A DNA stretch of 41,149 nt from contig NZ_JAJTTE010000062.1 in the NCBI RefSeq assembly GCF_021343995.1, positions 1 to 41,149 on the forward strand, in the 5' to 3' direction. Shown piece after piece: positions 15,265-23,463 of this stretch; the stretch's first letter is position 1; each line of letters opens with the position of its first letter. The DNA is from Pseudonocardia terrae (GTDB lineage Bacteria; Actinomycetota; Actinomycetes; Mycobacteriales; Pseudonocardiaceae). The notes below the pieces were generated by a model. The model was not told where the DNA came from, did no database searches, and worked only from the letters and a program-made list of their open reading frames with translations. The translations under genes and the position numbers were made by a program.

Positions 15265-16000
15265 GCACCCGGGACACGCGGTCCGCCGCCTCGCGGACCG
15301 CGTGCTCCAGCTCCCAGCGCCGCGCGGCGAACTCGGCGCGGCTCACCGCGACCCCGACCGCGGCCGTCGCCCCCCGCAGCGCCACGGCGACGCCCGCGAC
15401 CCCGCGGTGGAACTCCTCGACCTCCACGGCCGCGCCGGCCGCCCGGATCCGCTGCAGCTCGCGGTCCAGCCCGCGCCGGTCCGCGAGCGTGCGCGGGGTG
15501 TAGGCGGTGAGGGGCGTGCGTTCCAGCACCTCGCCGAGCTCCGCGGGCGGGAGGCCCGCGAGCAGCACCTTGCCCAGGGCCGTCGCGTGCAGGGGCGCGG
15601 GCTCGCCGACGCGCAGGCCGAGCGGCCCCGGATGCTCGGCGCAGCGGTCGACGTGGGCGACCACGACGTCGACGTCCCGGCGTACGGCGAGGTAGGCGGC
15701 CGCGCCCACGCCGTCGTGCACCTCGTGGAGCAGCCCGCGCACCGCCGCCGACGGCCGGACCTGCGTGGTGAGGCCGCGGTGCAGCTCGGCCACCTTGTAG
15801 CCGAGCCCGTAGCCCCGCACCGCGTTGAGCCGGACCAGGTAGCCCTCCTCCACCAGCGTGCCGAGCGCCCGGTACACGGTGGGCAGCGGGCAGCCGAGCC
15901 GGCGGGCGATGGCCTTGGCGGTGACCCCGTCGCCCAGCGCGGAGACGGCCTCGAGCACCCGCAGTGCCCGGACCAGCGAACCACCCTGCCCCGAGGTCAC
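15254..16000 (-). CDS. IclR-family transcriptional regulator
   Basis: 248 residues from a GTG at 16000, chosen because the winged helix begins at once (SLVRALRVLEAV). The helix-turn-helix is VTAKAIARRLGCPLPTVYRAL, with the wing EEGYLVRLNAVRGYGLG. The C-terminal effector domain carries the family signature PLHATALGKVLLAGL and ends FAARRWELEHAV. IclR proteins bind small aromatic or carboxylic effectors and control catabolic genes. The gene is divergent from the DUF2630-uridine kinase pair, 60 bp away, so the shared promoter region 16001-16060 is a likely target. It overlaps the end of the LLM oxidoreductase tail to tail. Confidence 0.92.
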   Translation of the reverse strand: MTSGQGGSLVRALRVLEAVSALGDGVTAKAIARRLGCPLPTVYRALGTLVEEGYLVRLNAVRGYGLGYKVAELHRGLTTQVRPSAAVRGLLHEVHDGVGAAAYLAVRRDVDVVVAHVDRCAEHPGPLGLRVGEPAPLHATALGKVLLAGLPPAELGEVLERTPLTAYTPRTLADRRGLDRELQRIRAAGAAVEVEEFHRGVAGVAVALRGATAAVGVAVSRAEFAARRWELEHAVREAADRVSRVLTV

Positions 16001-16060
16001 GCGACTAGTGTCGGATCCGCAGCGATCGCGCAGCAAGCACCCACAGCGGAGGATGCACGC

Positions 16061-16306
16061 ATGACGGACGACGCCGACCTGCGCCACCGGATCACGGAGC
16101 TCGTCGAGGAGGAGCACCGGCTCGAACGCTCCCACGTCGGGAAGGCGCTGAGCGACGAGGAGAAGGCCCGGCTCGACCGGATCGCGGTCGACCTGGACCG
16201 GTGCTGGGACCTGCTGCGGCAGCGCGACGCCCGACGGGCCGCCGGCCAGGACCCCGACGAGGCACGGACCCGCGACGCCTCGACGGTGGAGAACTACCGG
16301 CAGTGA
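16061..16306 (+). CDS. DUF2630 family protein
   Basis: 81 residues from ATG at 16061 with GCGGAGGA about 8 bp upstream. The sequence is fully helical and highly charged, probably a coiled coil: ITELVEEEHRLERSH, LSDEEKARLDRIAVDLDRCWDLLRQR, and the C-terminal VENYRQ that is characteristic of DUF2630. Members are small cytoplasmic actinobacterial proteins without known function. Its TGA overlaps the GTG start of the uridine-kinase-like gene, so both are translated as a coupled pair. Confidence 0.88.
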   Translation: MTDDADLRHRITELVEEEHRLERSHVGKALSDEEKARLDRIAVDLDRCWDLLRQRDARRAAGQDPDEARTRDASTVENYRQ

Positions 16307-16941
16307 CGTCGACCCGCTCGATCCGCTCGATCCGCGCGGTGAGCCGGGAGGCGCTCGCGGAGCACCTGGTCGCACGGACCGACGCGCTGCCCGGGCGGGT
16401 CCGGGTCGCGATCGACGGGCCGCCGCCCACCGGGACCGCCGAGCTCGCCGAGGCGGTGGCCGACGGGCTGCGGCTGCGCGGGCGGGAGACCGTGGTCGTG
16501 CGGGCCGCGGACTTCCTGCGGCCCGCCTCGCTGCGGCTGGAATACGGCCACCACGACGAGGACATGTACCTCGACGGCTGGCTCGACGAGGGCGCCTTGC
16601 GCCGCGAGGTCCTCGATCCCGCCGCCCCGGACGGGGCGGGTCGGGTGCTGCCCCGGCTCTGGGACGCCGAGCGCGACCGCGCCTACCGCGAGGACTACCG
16701 CGAGCTGGGTCCCGCCGGCGTGGTGGTGGTCGCGGGCGCCCTGCTGCTGGGCCGCGGGCTGCCCTTCGAGCTCGTGGCGCACCTGCACATGGGCCGGGCC
16801 GCGCTCGCCCGCCGGACACCGGAGGAGGAGCGCTGGACCCTCCCGGTGTTCGAGCGCTACTCGCGCGAGCGCGACCCGTCCGGCGCCGCCGACGTGCTGG
16901 TGATGGCCGACCATCCGGACCGGCCCGCCATGCGCGAGTGA
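16303..16941 (+). CDS. Uridine kinase-like protein with degenerate P-loop
   Basis: 212 residues from the GTG at 16303, which overlaps the DUF2630 stop; an upstream in-frame start would lie inside that gene. The fold follows actinobacterial uridine kinase family proteins: RVRVAIDGPPPTGTAELAEA corresponds to the Walker A strand and loop, then VVVRAADFLRPASLRLEYG and DMYLDGWLDEGALRREVLDP are the usual nucleoside-side motifs, and RAALARRTPEEER the lid. The expected GKT/GKS is replaced by GTA (residues 44-46), so the Lys and Ser/Thr that hold ATP phosphates are missing. Either the protein has lost kinase activity or it uses another function. Everything else is full length and intact. Confidence 0.8.
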   Translation: MTSTRSIRSIRAVSREALAEHLVARTDALPGRVRVAIDGPPPTGTAELAEAVADGLRLRGRETVVVRAADFLRPASLRLEYGHHDEDMYLDGWLDEGALRREVLDPAAPDGAGRVLPRLWDAERDRAYREDYRELGPAGVVVVAGALLLGRGLPFELVAHLHMGRAALARRTPEEERWTLPVFERYSRERDPSGAADVLVMADHPDRPAMRE

Positions 16942-17028
16942 ACGCCGGCGGGGAGGACGGTGGACCGTGGGCACGGTGATCGACCGGTCGTCGCACACAA
17001 CGGACGGCTCGCCGACCCGGGAACGGAC

Positions 17029-17056
17029 GAAGGCCCGCCGGTTCCGGCGGGCCTTC
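17029..17056 (-). terminator. Strong hairpin terminator of tRNA-Leu
   Basis: A 13-base arm (17029-17041, AAGGCCCGCCGG core) and its exact complement (17044-17056) form a near-perfect GC hairpin with a tiny loop. It begins 7 bp after the tRNA 3' end on the minus strand and could also end transcription of the uridine kinase-like gene from the plus strand. Confidence 0.8.
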
Positions 17057-17062
17057 GGGTGA

Positions 17063-17148
17063 TGGTGGGCGAGGAGGGAGTTGAACCCTCACGTCCTTTC
17101 GGACACACGGACCTGAACCGTGCGCGTCTGCCATTCCGCCACTCGCCC
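17063..17148 (-). tRNA. tRNA-Leu (anticodon CAG)
   Basis: Read on the minus strand the gene starts GGGCGAG and ends CTCGCCC-A-CCA, with a 7-bp acceptor stem and encoded CCA. The anticodon arm is CACGG-TTCAGGT-CCGTG, giving anticodon CAG. A long class II variable arm (GTGTCCGAAAGGACGTGAG region) and a T-arm with GGTTCAACTCC identify it as leucine tRNA. A tRNA-Leu gene in this position beside the fhaA-pknB operon is common in actinobacteria. Confidence 0.97.
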
Positions 17149-17162
17149 GAGCGACTGGGAAA

Positions 17163-17168
17163 AGCTAG
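17163..17168 (-). promoter_or_regulatory. -10 box of the tRNA-Leu promoter
   Basis: TAGCTT on the minus strand fits the TANNNT actinobacterial -10 element and lies 15 bp upstream of the mature tRNA 5' end. A clear -35 box is not seen. Confidence 0.45.
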
Positions 17169-17345
17169 CACGGCACCCGGACACCCCGTGCGAGGGGGGT
17201 CCTCTACGCGATCGTCACCCGTCGACTTGGCGCGCGCGGGCGGACGGTCACCGCACCACCGGGTCGGGTGTCACCGGACGTGGGCCTACCACGGATACCA
17301 TCGGACACGCCGGTAACACGCCGAGCGGACGGAAAGGAAGATCGA

Positions 17346-18581
17346 GTGGGCCGTGTCGATCGCTTCGAACGCCGCCTCCAGGGGATGGTGGACGACGCCT
17401 TCGCGCGGGTCTTCGGAGGCAGCGTCGTTCCCCAGGAGGTCGCGCAGGCGCTGCTCAGGGAAGCCGAGGACCATCTCCGGCAGCTCGCGGGGGGCCGGGT
17501 GCTCGCACCCAACGCCTACACCGTGCAGCTCAGCCCCGCCGATCTGGACCGCATGGCGGGCGACACCGCGGGGGTCACGGACTCGCTCTCCGCGCACGTC
17601 GCCGCGCAACTCGCCGACCAGGGCTGGGACACCTACGGCGAGGTCGTAGTCTTCCTGGAGCGCTCCGAGGCGCTGCACACGGGACAGTTCCGCACCCGCT
17701 CGGCCGTGGACCCCGACGCTTCCCGTCGGTCCGCCGGACGAGCACGCAACGCAGGAGAAGCACCCATGAGCCAGCAACCGGGCCACCCCGAGGAGAACGG
17801 GCAGTACGGCTACGACCGTGGTGCCCCGTACGGTCAGCAGACCTACGCCCCGCCGCAGGACCAGCAGGGCCAGCAGGGCCAGCAGGGCTACGGCCAGCAG
17901 GGCCAGCAGGGTTACGGCCAGCAGGGCGGGTACGACCAGCAGGGCTACGGCCAGCAGGGCGGCTACCCCCAGCAGGGCTACGACCAGGGCTACGGCCAGC
18001 AGCAGGGCTACGGCCAGCAGTACGGCGGCCAGCAGGGCTACGGCCAGCAGGGCGGCTACCCGCAGCAGGGCTACGACCAGGGCTACGACGGCGGCCAGCA
18101 GTACGGCGGCCAGCAGGCCTACGCCCAGCCCGGGTACGGCCAGCCCCAGTACGGCGGCCAGCAGGGCTACGCGCAGCCCGGGTACGACGGCTACGGCCAG
18201 CAGTACGACCAGGGCTACGACGGCGGCTACGACCAGCAGCAGGGCTACGGCCAGCAGCAGGGTTGGGGCGGCCAGCCGGGCTACGGCCAGCAGCTGCAGG
18301 CCACGCTGACCCTCGACGACGGCTCCGGGCGCAGCTACCCGCTGACCGAGGGCACGCACGTCATCGGCCGCGGCCAGGACTCCAACTTCCGGCTCCCAGA
18401 CACCGGCGTCTCGCGCCGGCACCTGGAGATCAGCTGGGACGGGCACACCGCCACGCTGTCGGACCTCGGCTCCACCAACGGCACCACGGTGAACGGCAAC
18501 CCGGTGCAGCAGTGGCAGCTCACGGACGGCGACGTGGTGCGGGTCGGGCACTCCAGCCTGGTCTTCCGCACCCAGGGCTGA
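17346..18581 (+). CDS. fhaA: FhaA, FHA-domain protein with DUF3662 and prion-like linker
   Basis: 411 residues from the GTG at 17346, 5 bp after GGAAAGGAAG. Residues 1-120 form the DUF3662 domain (FERRLQGMVDDAFARVFGGSVVPQEVA). Residues 140-315 are a low-complexity Gly/Gln/Tyr linker made of QQGYG-type repeats. From about 317 a C-terminal FHA domain follows: IGRGQDSNFRLPD, SRRHLEI and STNGTTVNG, with Arg, Ser and Asn of the phosphothreonine pocket. In mycobacteria FhaA binds phosphorylated PknB/PknA substrates such as the MurJ partner and regulates peptidoglycan synthesis. It opens the seven-gene signalling and cell-wall operon. A -10-like TACCAT lies at 17296-17301. The linker is the most repetitive coding DNA in the window. 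Confidence 0.97.
   Translation: MGRVDRFERRLQGMVDDAFARVFGGSVVPQEVAQALLREAEDHLRQLAGGRVLAPNAYTVQLSPADLDRMAGDTAGVTDSLSAHVAAQLADQGWDTYGEVVVFLERSEALHTGQFRTRSAVDPDASRRSAGRARNAGEAPMSQQPGHPEENGQYGYDRGAPYGQQTYAPPQDQQGQQGQQGYGQQGQQGYGQQGGYDQQGYGQQGGYPQQGYDQGYGQQQGYGQQYGGQQGYGQQGGYPQQGYDQGYDGGQQYGGQQAYAQPGYGQPQYGGQQGYAQPGYDGYGQQYDQGYDGGYDQQQGYGQQQGWGGQPGYGQQLQATLTLDDGSGRSYPLTEGTHVIGRGQDSNFRLPDTGVSRRHLEISWDGHTATLSDLGSTNGTTVNGNPVQQWQLTDGDVVRVGHSSLVFRTQG
17857..18294 (+). repeat. Degenerate in-frame repeats encoding QQGYG units of FhaA
   Basis: CAGCAGGGCTACGGC-type 15-base words repeat in phase with the reading frame over about 430 bp. They encode a Gln/Gly/Tyr-rich, probably disordered linker. Length change by slippage should be easy, and strains may differ here. 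Confidence 0.85.
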
Positions 18582-18684
18582 GCCGACCCGCGGTCCGGGC
18601 GGGAGGTCGTGCGAGCGGGGTCGGTACGCTGCACCGTCCCTGCCACGTCCCCTGCCCACCTCATGAGATCGGAGTGCCCGGCGA

Positions 18685-19143
18685 GTGCCCGAATTGGTGC
18701 TGCAGCTGACCAGAGCGGGTTTCCTCGCCCTGCTCTGGCTGTTCGTGCTGGTCGCGCTGCGGGTGGTCCGGTCGGACCTCTACGCGGCGTCCGGCCTGCG
18801 GGCGATCATGCCCGGTGGGGGGCGGGTCGCGTCCCGTGCGGGGCGCAGCCGGACCGCCAGGCAGCTGCTGGTCACGCAGGGGCCGTTGGCGGGCACCCGG
18901 ATCACGCTCGACTCGCGGCCGATCCTCGTCGGCCGCGCGGACGACTCGACCCTCAAGCTCGACGACGACTACGCCTCCACCCGGCACGCGCGGATCAGCC
19001 AGCAGGGCGAGGACTGGTACGTCGAGGACCTCGGGTCGACCAACGGGACCTACCTGGACCGGGCTAAGGTCACCGCACCCACCCGGGTCCCCCTGGGGGT
19101 CCCTGTCCGTATCGGCAAGACGGTGATCGAGCTGCGCTCATGA
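18685..19143 (+). CDS. fhaB: FhaB (FipA), membrane-anchored FHA protein
   Basis: 152 residues from a GTG at 18685. Residues 5-27 are a membrane helix (TRAGFLALLWLFVLVALRVV), followed by the SDLYAA motif typical of actinobacterial FhaB. A FHA domain fills residues 60-150: LVGRADDSTLKLDDDYASTRHARIS, EDLGSTNGTYLD. FHA domains read phosphothreonines made by PknA/PknB; in mycobacteria FhaB links kinase signalling to the divisome (FtsZ/FtsQ) under stress. The gene follows fhaA after 103 bp and its TGA overlaps the ATG of pstP, so phosphatase and reader are translated together. Confidence 0.96.
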   Translation: MPELVLQLTRAGFLALLWLFVLVALRVVRSDLYAASGLRAIMPGGGRVASRAGRSRTARQLLVTQGPLAGTRITLDSRPILVGRADDSTLKLDDDYASTRHARISQQGEDWYVEDLGSTNGTYLDRAKVTAPTRVPLGVPVRIGKTVIELRS

Positions 19144-20495
19144 CGCTGGTCCTGCGCTACTCCGCCCGCAGCGATCGCGGGCTCGTCCGGCAGAACAACC
19201 AGGACGCGGTCTACGCCGGGCCGCGGCTGCTGGCGCTGGCGGACGGGATGGGCGGGCACGCCGCCGGCGAGGTGGCGTCGTCCCTGGTCATCTCCGCGCT
19301 GGCCCCGCTCGACGAGGACCAGCCCGGCGACGACCTGCTGGCCGAGCTGCGCGAGGCCACCTTCGAGGGCAACGCGGCCATCACCCGGCACGTCGCGGAG
19401 TCCCCCGACCTCGAGGGCATGGGCACAACGCTGACCGCGATCCTGTTCGCGGGCAACCGGCTCGGCCTGGTGCACGTCGGCGACTCGCGGTGCTACCAGC
19501 TCCGCGACGGGGCGTTCGCCCAGATCACCAAGGACGACACGTTCGTCCAGTCGCTGATCGACGAGGGCCGGATCAGCGAGGACGAGGCGCACACCCACCC
19601 GCAGCGCTCGCTGCTGCTGCGGGCGATCACCGGGGCCGAGGTCGAGCCCTCGCTGACCATCCGCGAGGCCCGCGCCGGCGACCGCTACCTGCTCTGCTCG
19701 GACGGGCTGTCCGGCCCGGTGAGCGACGAGACGCTGGCCGAGACCCTGCGCCAGTACCGTGACCCCCGCGAGTGCGCCGACCGGCTCATCGAGCTGGCCC
19801 TGCGCGGCGGCGGGCCGGACAACATCACCTGCATCGTCGCCGACGTCCTCGACGTCGACTACGGCGACGACGCCCCGATCATCGGGGGCGCGGCGGGCGA
19901 CGGCAGCGACGACGGGATCTCCGGCGCCGACACGGCCGCGTCCCGGGCCTCCGCGACCACCCTCCCCCGCGCCCTGCCCCGCCGCGTCGAGCCGGCGGCC
20001 GCGGCCCAGCCGGACCGTCCGCGCCGGCGCACCGCGGTGCGGATCGGGATCGCGGTCGCGGGTCTGCTCGTCCTCCTCGCGGTGGGCGGCTGGCTCGCGC
20101 GCAGCTGGGTGCTGCAGCAGTACTACGTCGGGACCGAGGCCCAACAGGTCGTGATCTACCAGGGGGTGCGCGGGAGCGTGCTGGGCGTGCCGTTGCAGAC
20201 CGTGGCCGAGCGGACGGACATCAGCCTGTCCGACCTGCCCGAGGACGCGCGCAACACGGTGGCCGCCGGCATCCCCGCCTCGGACGGTCTCGACGGCGCC
20301 CGCGGCACCGTCAGCCGGCTGCACCAGCGGATGCTGCCGGTCTGCCCCGTCGACCAGCCCGCCACGACCACGCCGGCCGTCCCGCCGGCCCCGGGAACCG
20401 CCGGGCAGCCCGACCCGAACGCGCCGGCCACGGACACCACCCCGCTGCCGACCGCCACCCCCGAGCCGGGCCTGACCTGCCGGCCGGCGAGCTGA
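19140..20495 (+). CDS. pstP: PstP, membrane PP2C Ser/Thr protein phosphatase
   Basis: 451 residues from ATG at 19140. The PP2C domain covers about residues 1-235: RSDRGLVRQNNQDAVY, ALADGMGGHAAGEVAS with the metal Asp, VHVGDSRCYQL, LLCSDGLSG and GGPDNITCIV, the last Asp/Asn metal ligands. A single helix at about 300-320 (GIAVAGLLVLLAVGGWLA) anchors the protein, leaving a C-terminal extracytoplasmic domain of about 130 residues that ends in a Pro/Thr-rich tail. PstP removes phosphates from PknA, PknB and their targets, here including the RodA-PBPA machine encoded next. The stop overlaps the rodA start. Confidence 0.97.
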   Translation: MTLVLRYSARSDRGLVRQNNQDAVYAGPRLLALADGMGGHAAGEVASSLVISALAPLDEDQPGDDLLAELREATFEGNAAITRHVAESPDLEGMGTTLTAILFAGNRLGLVHVGDSRCYQLRDGAFAQITKDDTFVQSLIDEGRISEDEAHTHPQRSLLLRAITGAEVEPSLTIREARAGDRYLLCSDGLSGPVSDETLAETLRQYRDPRECADRLIELALRGGGPDNITCIVADVLDVDYGDDAPIIGGAAGDGSDDGISGADTAASRASATTLPRALPRRVEPAAAAQPDRPRRRTAVRIGIAVAGLLVLLAVGGWLARSWVLQQYYVGTEAQQVVIYQGVRGSVLGVPLQTVAERTDISLSDLPEDARNTVAAGIPASDGLDGARGTVSRLHQRMLPVCPVDQPATTTPAVPPAPGTAGQPDPNAPATDTTPLPTATPEPGLTCRPAS

Positions 20496-21997
20496 TGGCG
20501 GCCCCGGGGTCGGGGGCGGCCCGGCCGGGCGCGACGAACGGCCGGGAGGGCGCCCCCGCGCTGCCCACCGGGCGCACCATCGAGCTGCTGCTGCTGGTGT
20601 TCGCCGCGGTCATCGTGACCGGCGCGCTGGTGCTGGTGGAGGCCAACCAGGAGCAGGAGCTCACCCCGACGCTGCTCTACGTGGGCCTGGCGTACCTGGT
20701 GGTGCTCACGCTCGCGCACCTGGCCGTGCGGAGGTTCGCGCCCTACGCCGACCCGCTGATCCTGCCCTCGGTCGCGCTGCTCAACGGGCTGGGCCTGGTG
20801 ATGATCCACCGGCTCGACCTGGCCGACCAGGACCGTGCGGCGCTGCTCGGCCAGCCCCTCCCGGGCTCGCTGGTGTTCAAGCAGATCCTGTGGACGGCCG
20901 TCGGGCTGGCGCTGTTCATCGCCGTGCTGTGGCGGGTCAAGGACCACCGCACGCTGGCGCGCTACGGCTTCACCTGCGGCTTCGTCGGCCTGGTCCTGCT
21001 GGCCCTGCCCGGCCTCCTGCCGTCGTCGATCTCCGAGGTCAACGGCGCGAAGCTGTGGATCCGGATCGGCGGGGCGGGCATCCAGCCCGGCGAGTTCGCG
21101 AAGATCCTGCTGATCGTCTTCTTCGCCGCGTTCCTGGTGCAGAAGCGGGACCTGTTCTCCACGGCCGGGCGCCGGTTCCTCGGGATGGAGCTGCCCCGCG
21201 CCCGCGACCTCGCGCCGCTGCTGGTGGCCTGGGGGCTCTCGGTCGGCGTGCTCGTGGTCGAGCGCGACCTGGGGTCCTCCCTGCTGTTCTTCGGGATCCT
21301 GCTGGTCCTGCTCTACGCGGCCACCGAGCGCGTGTCCTGGATGCTCATCGGCCTCGGGTTCTTCGTGGTCGGGGCGCTGATCGCCTACCAGCTGTTCGGG
21401 CACGTGCAGGTCCGCGTGCAGGTGTGGCTCGACCCCTTCGCGGACTACGCGAACCGCGGCTACCAGATCGCGCAGGCGCTGTTCGGGCTCGGCACCGGCG
21501 GCGTCGGCGGCACCGGCCTGGGCGCGGGCCGCCCCGACCTGGTGCCCTTCGCCGAGAGCGACTTCATCTGGTCCTCGCTCGGCGAGGAGCTGGGCCTGAT
21601 CGGGCTGGCGTCGATCCTCGTCGTCTACCTGGTGCTGATCACCCGCGGCCTGCGCAGCGCCCTCGCGGTGCGGGACAGCTTCGGCAAGCTGCTGGCCACC
21701 GGCCTGTCCTTCGCGGTGGCGCTGCAGATCTTCGTGGTCATCGGCGGCGTCACCAAGCTGATCCCGCTGACCGGCCTGACCCTGCCGTTCCTGTCCTACG
21801 GCGGGTCGTCGCTCGTGGCGAACTACGCTCTCGTCGCGATGCTCCTGCGGATCTCGAACGCGGCGCGGGCTCCCCTGACGCGACGGCCCGCCGCCCCCGC
21901 CGTCCCGATCGCCGACGCCGGCACCGAGCTGGTCCAGCGCCCCGCCGTCGGCCCGACGACCGGGCCGCTCCCCGGCCCGACGGGCGGCCGCCCGTGA
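20495..21997 (+). CDS. rodA: RodA/FtsW SEDS peptidoglycan glycosyltransferase
   Basis: 500 residues from ATG at 20495 overlapping the pstP stop. Ten to twelve membrane helices. SEDS landmarks are visible: INxxNGAK-type segment SEVNGAKLWIRIGGAGIQPGEFAKI, the catalytic Asp region VVERDLGSSLLFFG, VRVQVWLDPF, and the end motifs ESDFIWSSLGEELGLIG and LTLPFLSYGGSSLVANY. RodA polymerises lipid II into glycan strands of the cell wall and works with the class B penicillin-binding protein encoded directly downstream. The N-terminal 30 residues and the C-terminal 60 residues are Pro/Gly-rich cytoplasmic tails, possible kinase targets. The stop overlaps the pbpA start (GTGA). Confidence 0.97.
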   Translation: MAAPGSGAARPGATNGREGAPALPTGRTIELLLLVFAAVIVTGALVLVEANQEQELTPTLLYVGLAYLVVLTLAHLAVRRFAPYADPLILPSVALLNGLGLVMIHRLDLADQDRAALLGQPLPGSLVFKQILWTAVGLALFIAVLWRVKDHRTLARYGFTCGFVGLVLLALPGLLPSSISEVNGAKLWIRIGGAGIQPGEFAKILLIVFFAAFLVQKRDLFSTAGRRFLGMELPRARDLAPLLVAWGLSVGVLVVERDLGSSLLFFGILLVLLYAATERVSWMLIGLGFFVVGALIAYQLFGHVQVRVQVWLDPFADYANRGYQIAQALFGLGTGGVGGTGLGAGRPDLVPFAESDFIWSSLGEELGLIGLASILVVYLVLITRGLRSALAVRDSFGKLLATGLSFAVALQIFVVIGGVTKLIPLTGLTLPFLSYGGSSLVANYALVAMLLRISNAARAPLTRRPAAPAVPIADAGTELVQRPAVGPTTGPLPGPTGGRP

Positions 21998-23463
21998 ACA
22001 CCCCGATCCGCCGGATCGCCATCGCCGTGATGGCGCTGGTCCTGCTGCTGCTCGGCAACCTGACCTATGTGCAGGTCGTGAAGGCCGGCGACTACCGGGA
22101 CGACCCGCGCAACCAGCGGGTCCTGCTGGCCGAGTACGCCCGCAAGCGCGGCCAGATCTCCGCCGACGGGCAGGTGCTCGCGCAGAGCGTCGAGACGGAC
22201 GACCGGCTCAAGTACCAGCGCCAGTACACGGACGGCCCGGCGTACTCGCCGCTGACCGGCTACTACTCGGTGATCTACAGCTCCAGCGGTATCGAGCGCT
22301 ACGCCGACCCCGTGCTCAACGGCAGCGACGACCGGCTGTTCGCCCGCCGGCTCTCCGACCTGATCACCGGGCGGGACCCGAGCGGCGGCAACGTCGTGCT
22401 CACCGTCAAGCCGTCCGTGCAGGAGCGGGCGTACGAGGAGATGTCGAAGAAGGGCTTCGAGGGCGCGGTCGTGGCCCTGCAGCCGAAGACCGGCGAGATC
22501 CTGGCGATGGTGTCCACGCCCTCGTTCGACCCGAACCCGCTGGCCAGCCACAACTCCGGCACCCAGCAGCAGGCGTGGAAGGCCGACAACGCCGCGGACC
22601 CGGCGACCCTGCCGAACCGGGCGATCGACCAGACCTTCCCGCCCGGGTCGACGTTCAAGCTGGTCGACACCGCGGCCGCGCTGCAGAACGGCTACACCCC
22701 GGACAGCCAGCTCACCGCGGCCCCCAACATCACGCTGACCGGCACGAACACCACGCTGGAGAACTACGCCGGCACCCAGTGCGGCACGGGCCAGACCGCG
22801 TCGTTGCGCGAGGCGCTGGCACGGTCCTGCAACACGGCGTTCGCACAGCTCGGCGGCGAGCTCGGGGCGGACAAGATCCGCGCCCAGGCGGACGCGTTCG
22901 GCATCGGCCGCTCCGACCTGTCGATCCCGATGCCGGTCACGGCCTCGGGCGTCGGCGACCTGCCGGACACCGCGGCCGTGCAGCAGTCCTCGATCGGCCA
23001 GCGGGACGTGCGGCTGACCCCGCTGCAGAACGCCATGATCGTCGCCTCGATCGCCAACGGCGGGCAGACCATGGCCCCGCACCTCATCAAGGAGGTGCAG
23101 GGCCCGAACCTCGACGTCATCGACACCACCGAGCCGGACCGGCTCGGCCGCTCGATGCCGGCCGACGTCGCGTCCACGCTCACGGACCTCATGCTGGGCT
23201 CCGAGGCCCGCACCTCGGGTGGCGGCAAGATCACCGGCGTCCAGATCGCGTCGAAGACGGGCACCGCGGAACACGGCACCGACCCCAAGAACACCCCGCC
23301 GCACGCCTGGTACGTCGCGTTCGCGCCGGCCAACGACCCGCAGGTCGCGGTGGCCGTCCTGGTGGAGAACGGCGGCGACCGGGCCCTCGAGGCGACCGGC
23401 GGTTCCGTCGCCGCACCGATCGGACGGGCCGTGATCGCGGAGGCGTTGCGGGGCGGCCAGTGA
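21994..23463 (+). CDS. pbpA: PBPA, class B penicillin-binding protein (transpeptidase)
   Basis: 489 residues from the GTG at 21994. A short N-terminus and one membrane helix (IAIAVMALVLLLLGNLTYVQV) are followed by a small dimerisation region and the transpeptidase domain. Active-site motifs: STFK in PPGSTFKLVDT, SCN in ALARSCNTAFAQLGG, and KTGTAEHG near the C-terminus. It cross-links peptidoglycan stems, partnered with RodA, and the equivalent mycobacterial PBPA acts in elongation and septation and is a PknB substrate. The gene is coupled to rodA before it and to pknA after it (GTGA overlaps), which keeps enzyme and kinase in step. Confidence 0.97.
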   Translation: MNTPIRRIAIAVMALVLLLLGNLTYVQVVKAGDYRDDPRNQRVLLAEYARKRGQISADGQVLAQSVETDDRLKYQRQYTDGPAYSPLTGYYSVIYSSSGIERYADPVLNGSDDRLFARRLSDLITGRDPSGGNVVLTVKPSVQERAYEEMSKKGFEGAVVALQPKTGEILAMVSTPSFDPNPLASHNSGTQQQAWKADNAADPATLPNRAIDQTFPPGSTFKLVDTAAALQNGYTPDSQLTAAPNITLTGTNTTLENYAGTQCGTGQTASLREALARSCNTAFAQLGGELGADKIRAQADAFGIGRSDLSIPMPVTASGVGDLPDTAAVQQSSIGQRDVRLTPLQNAMIVASIANGGQTMAPHLIKEVQGPNLDVIDTTEPDRLGRSMPADVASTLTDLMLGSEARTSGGGKITGVQIASKTGTAEHGTDPKNTPPHAWYVAFAPANDPQVAVAVLVENGGDRALEATGGSVAAPIGRAVIAEALRGGQ

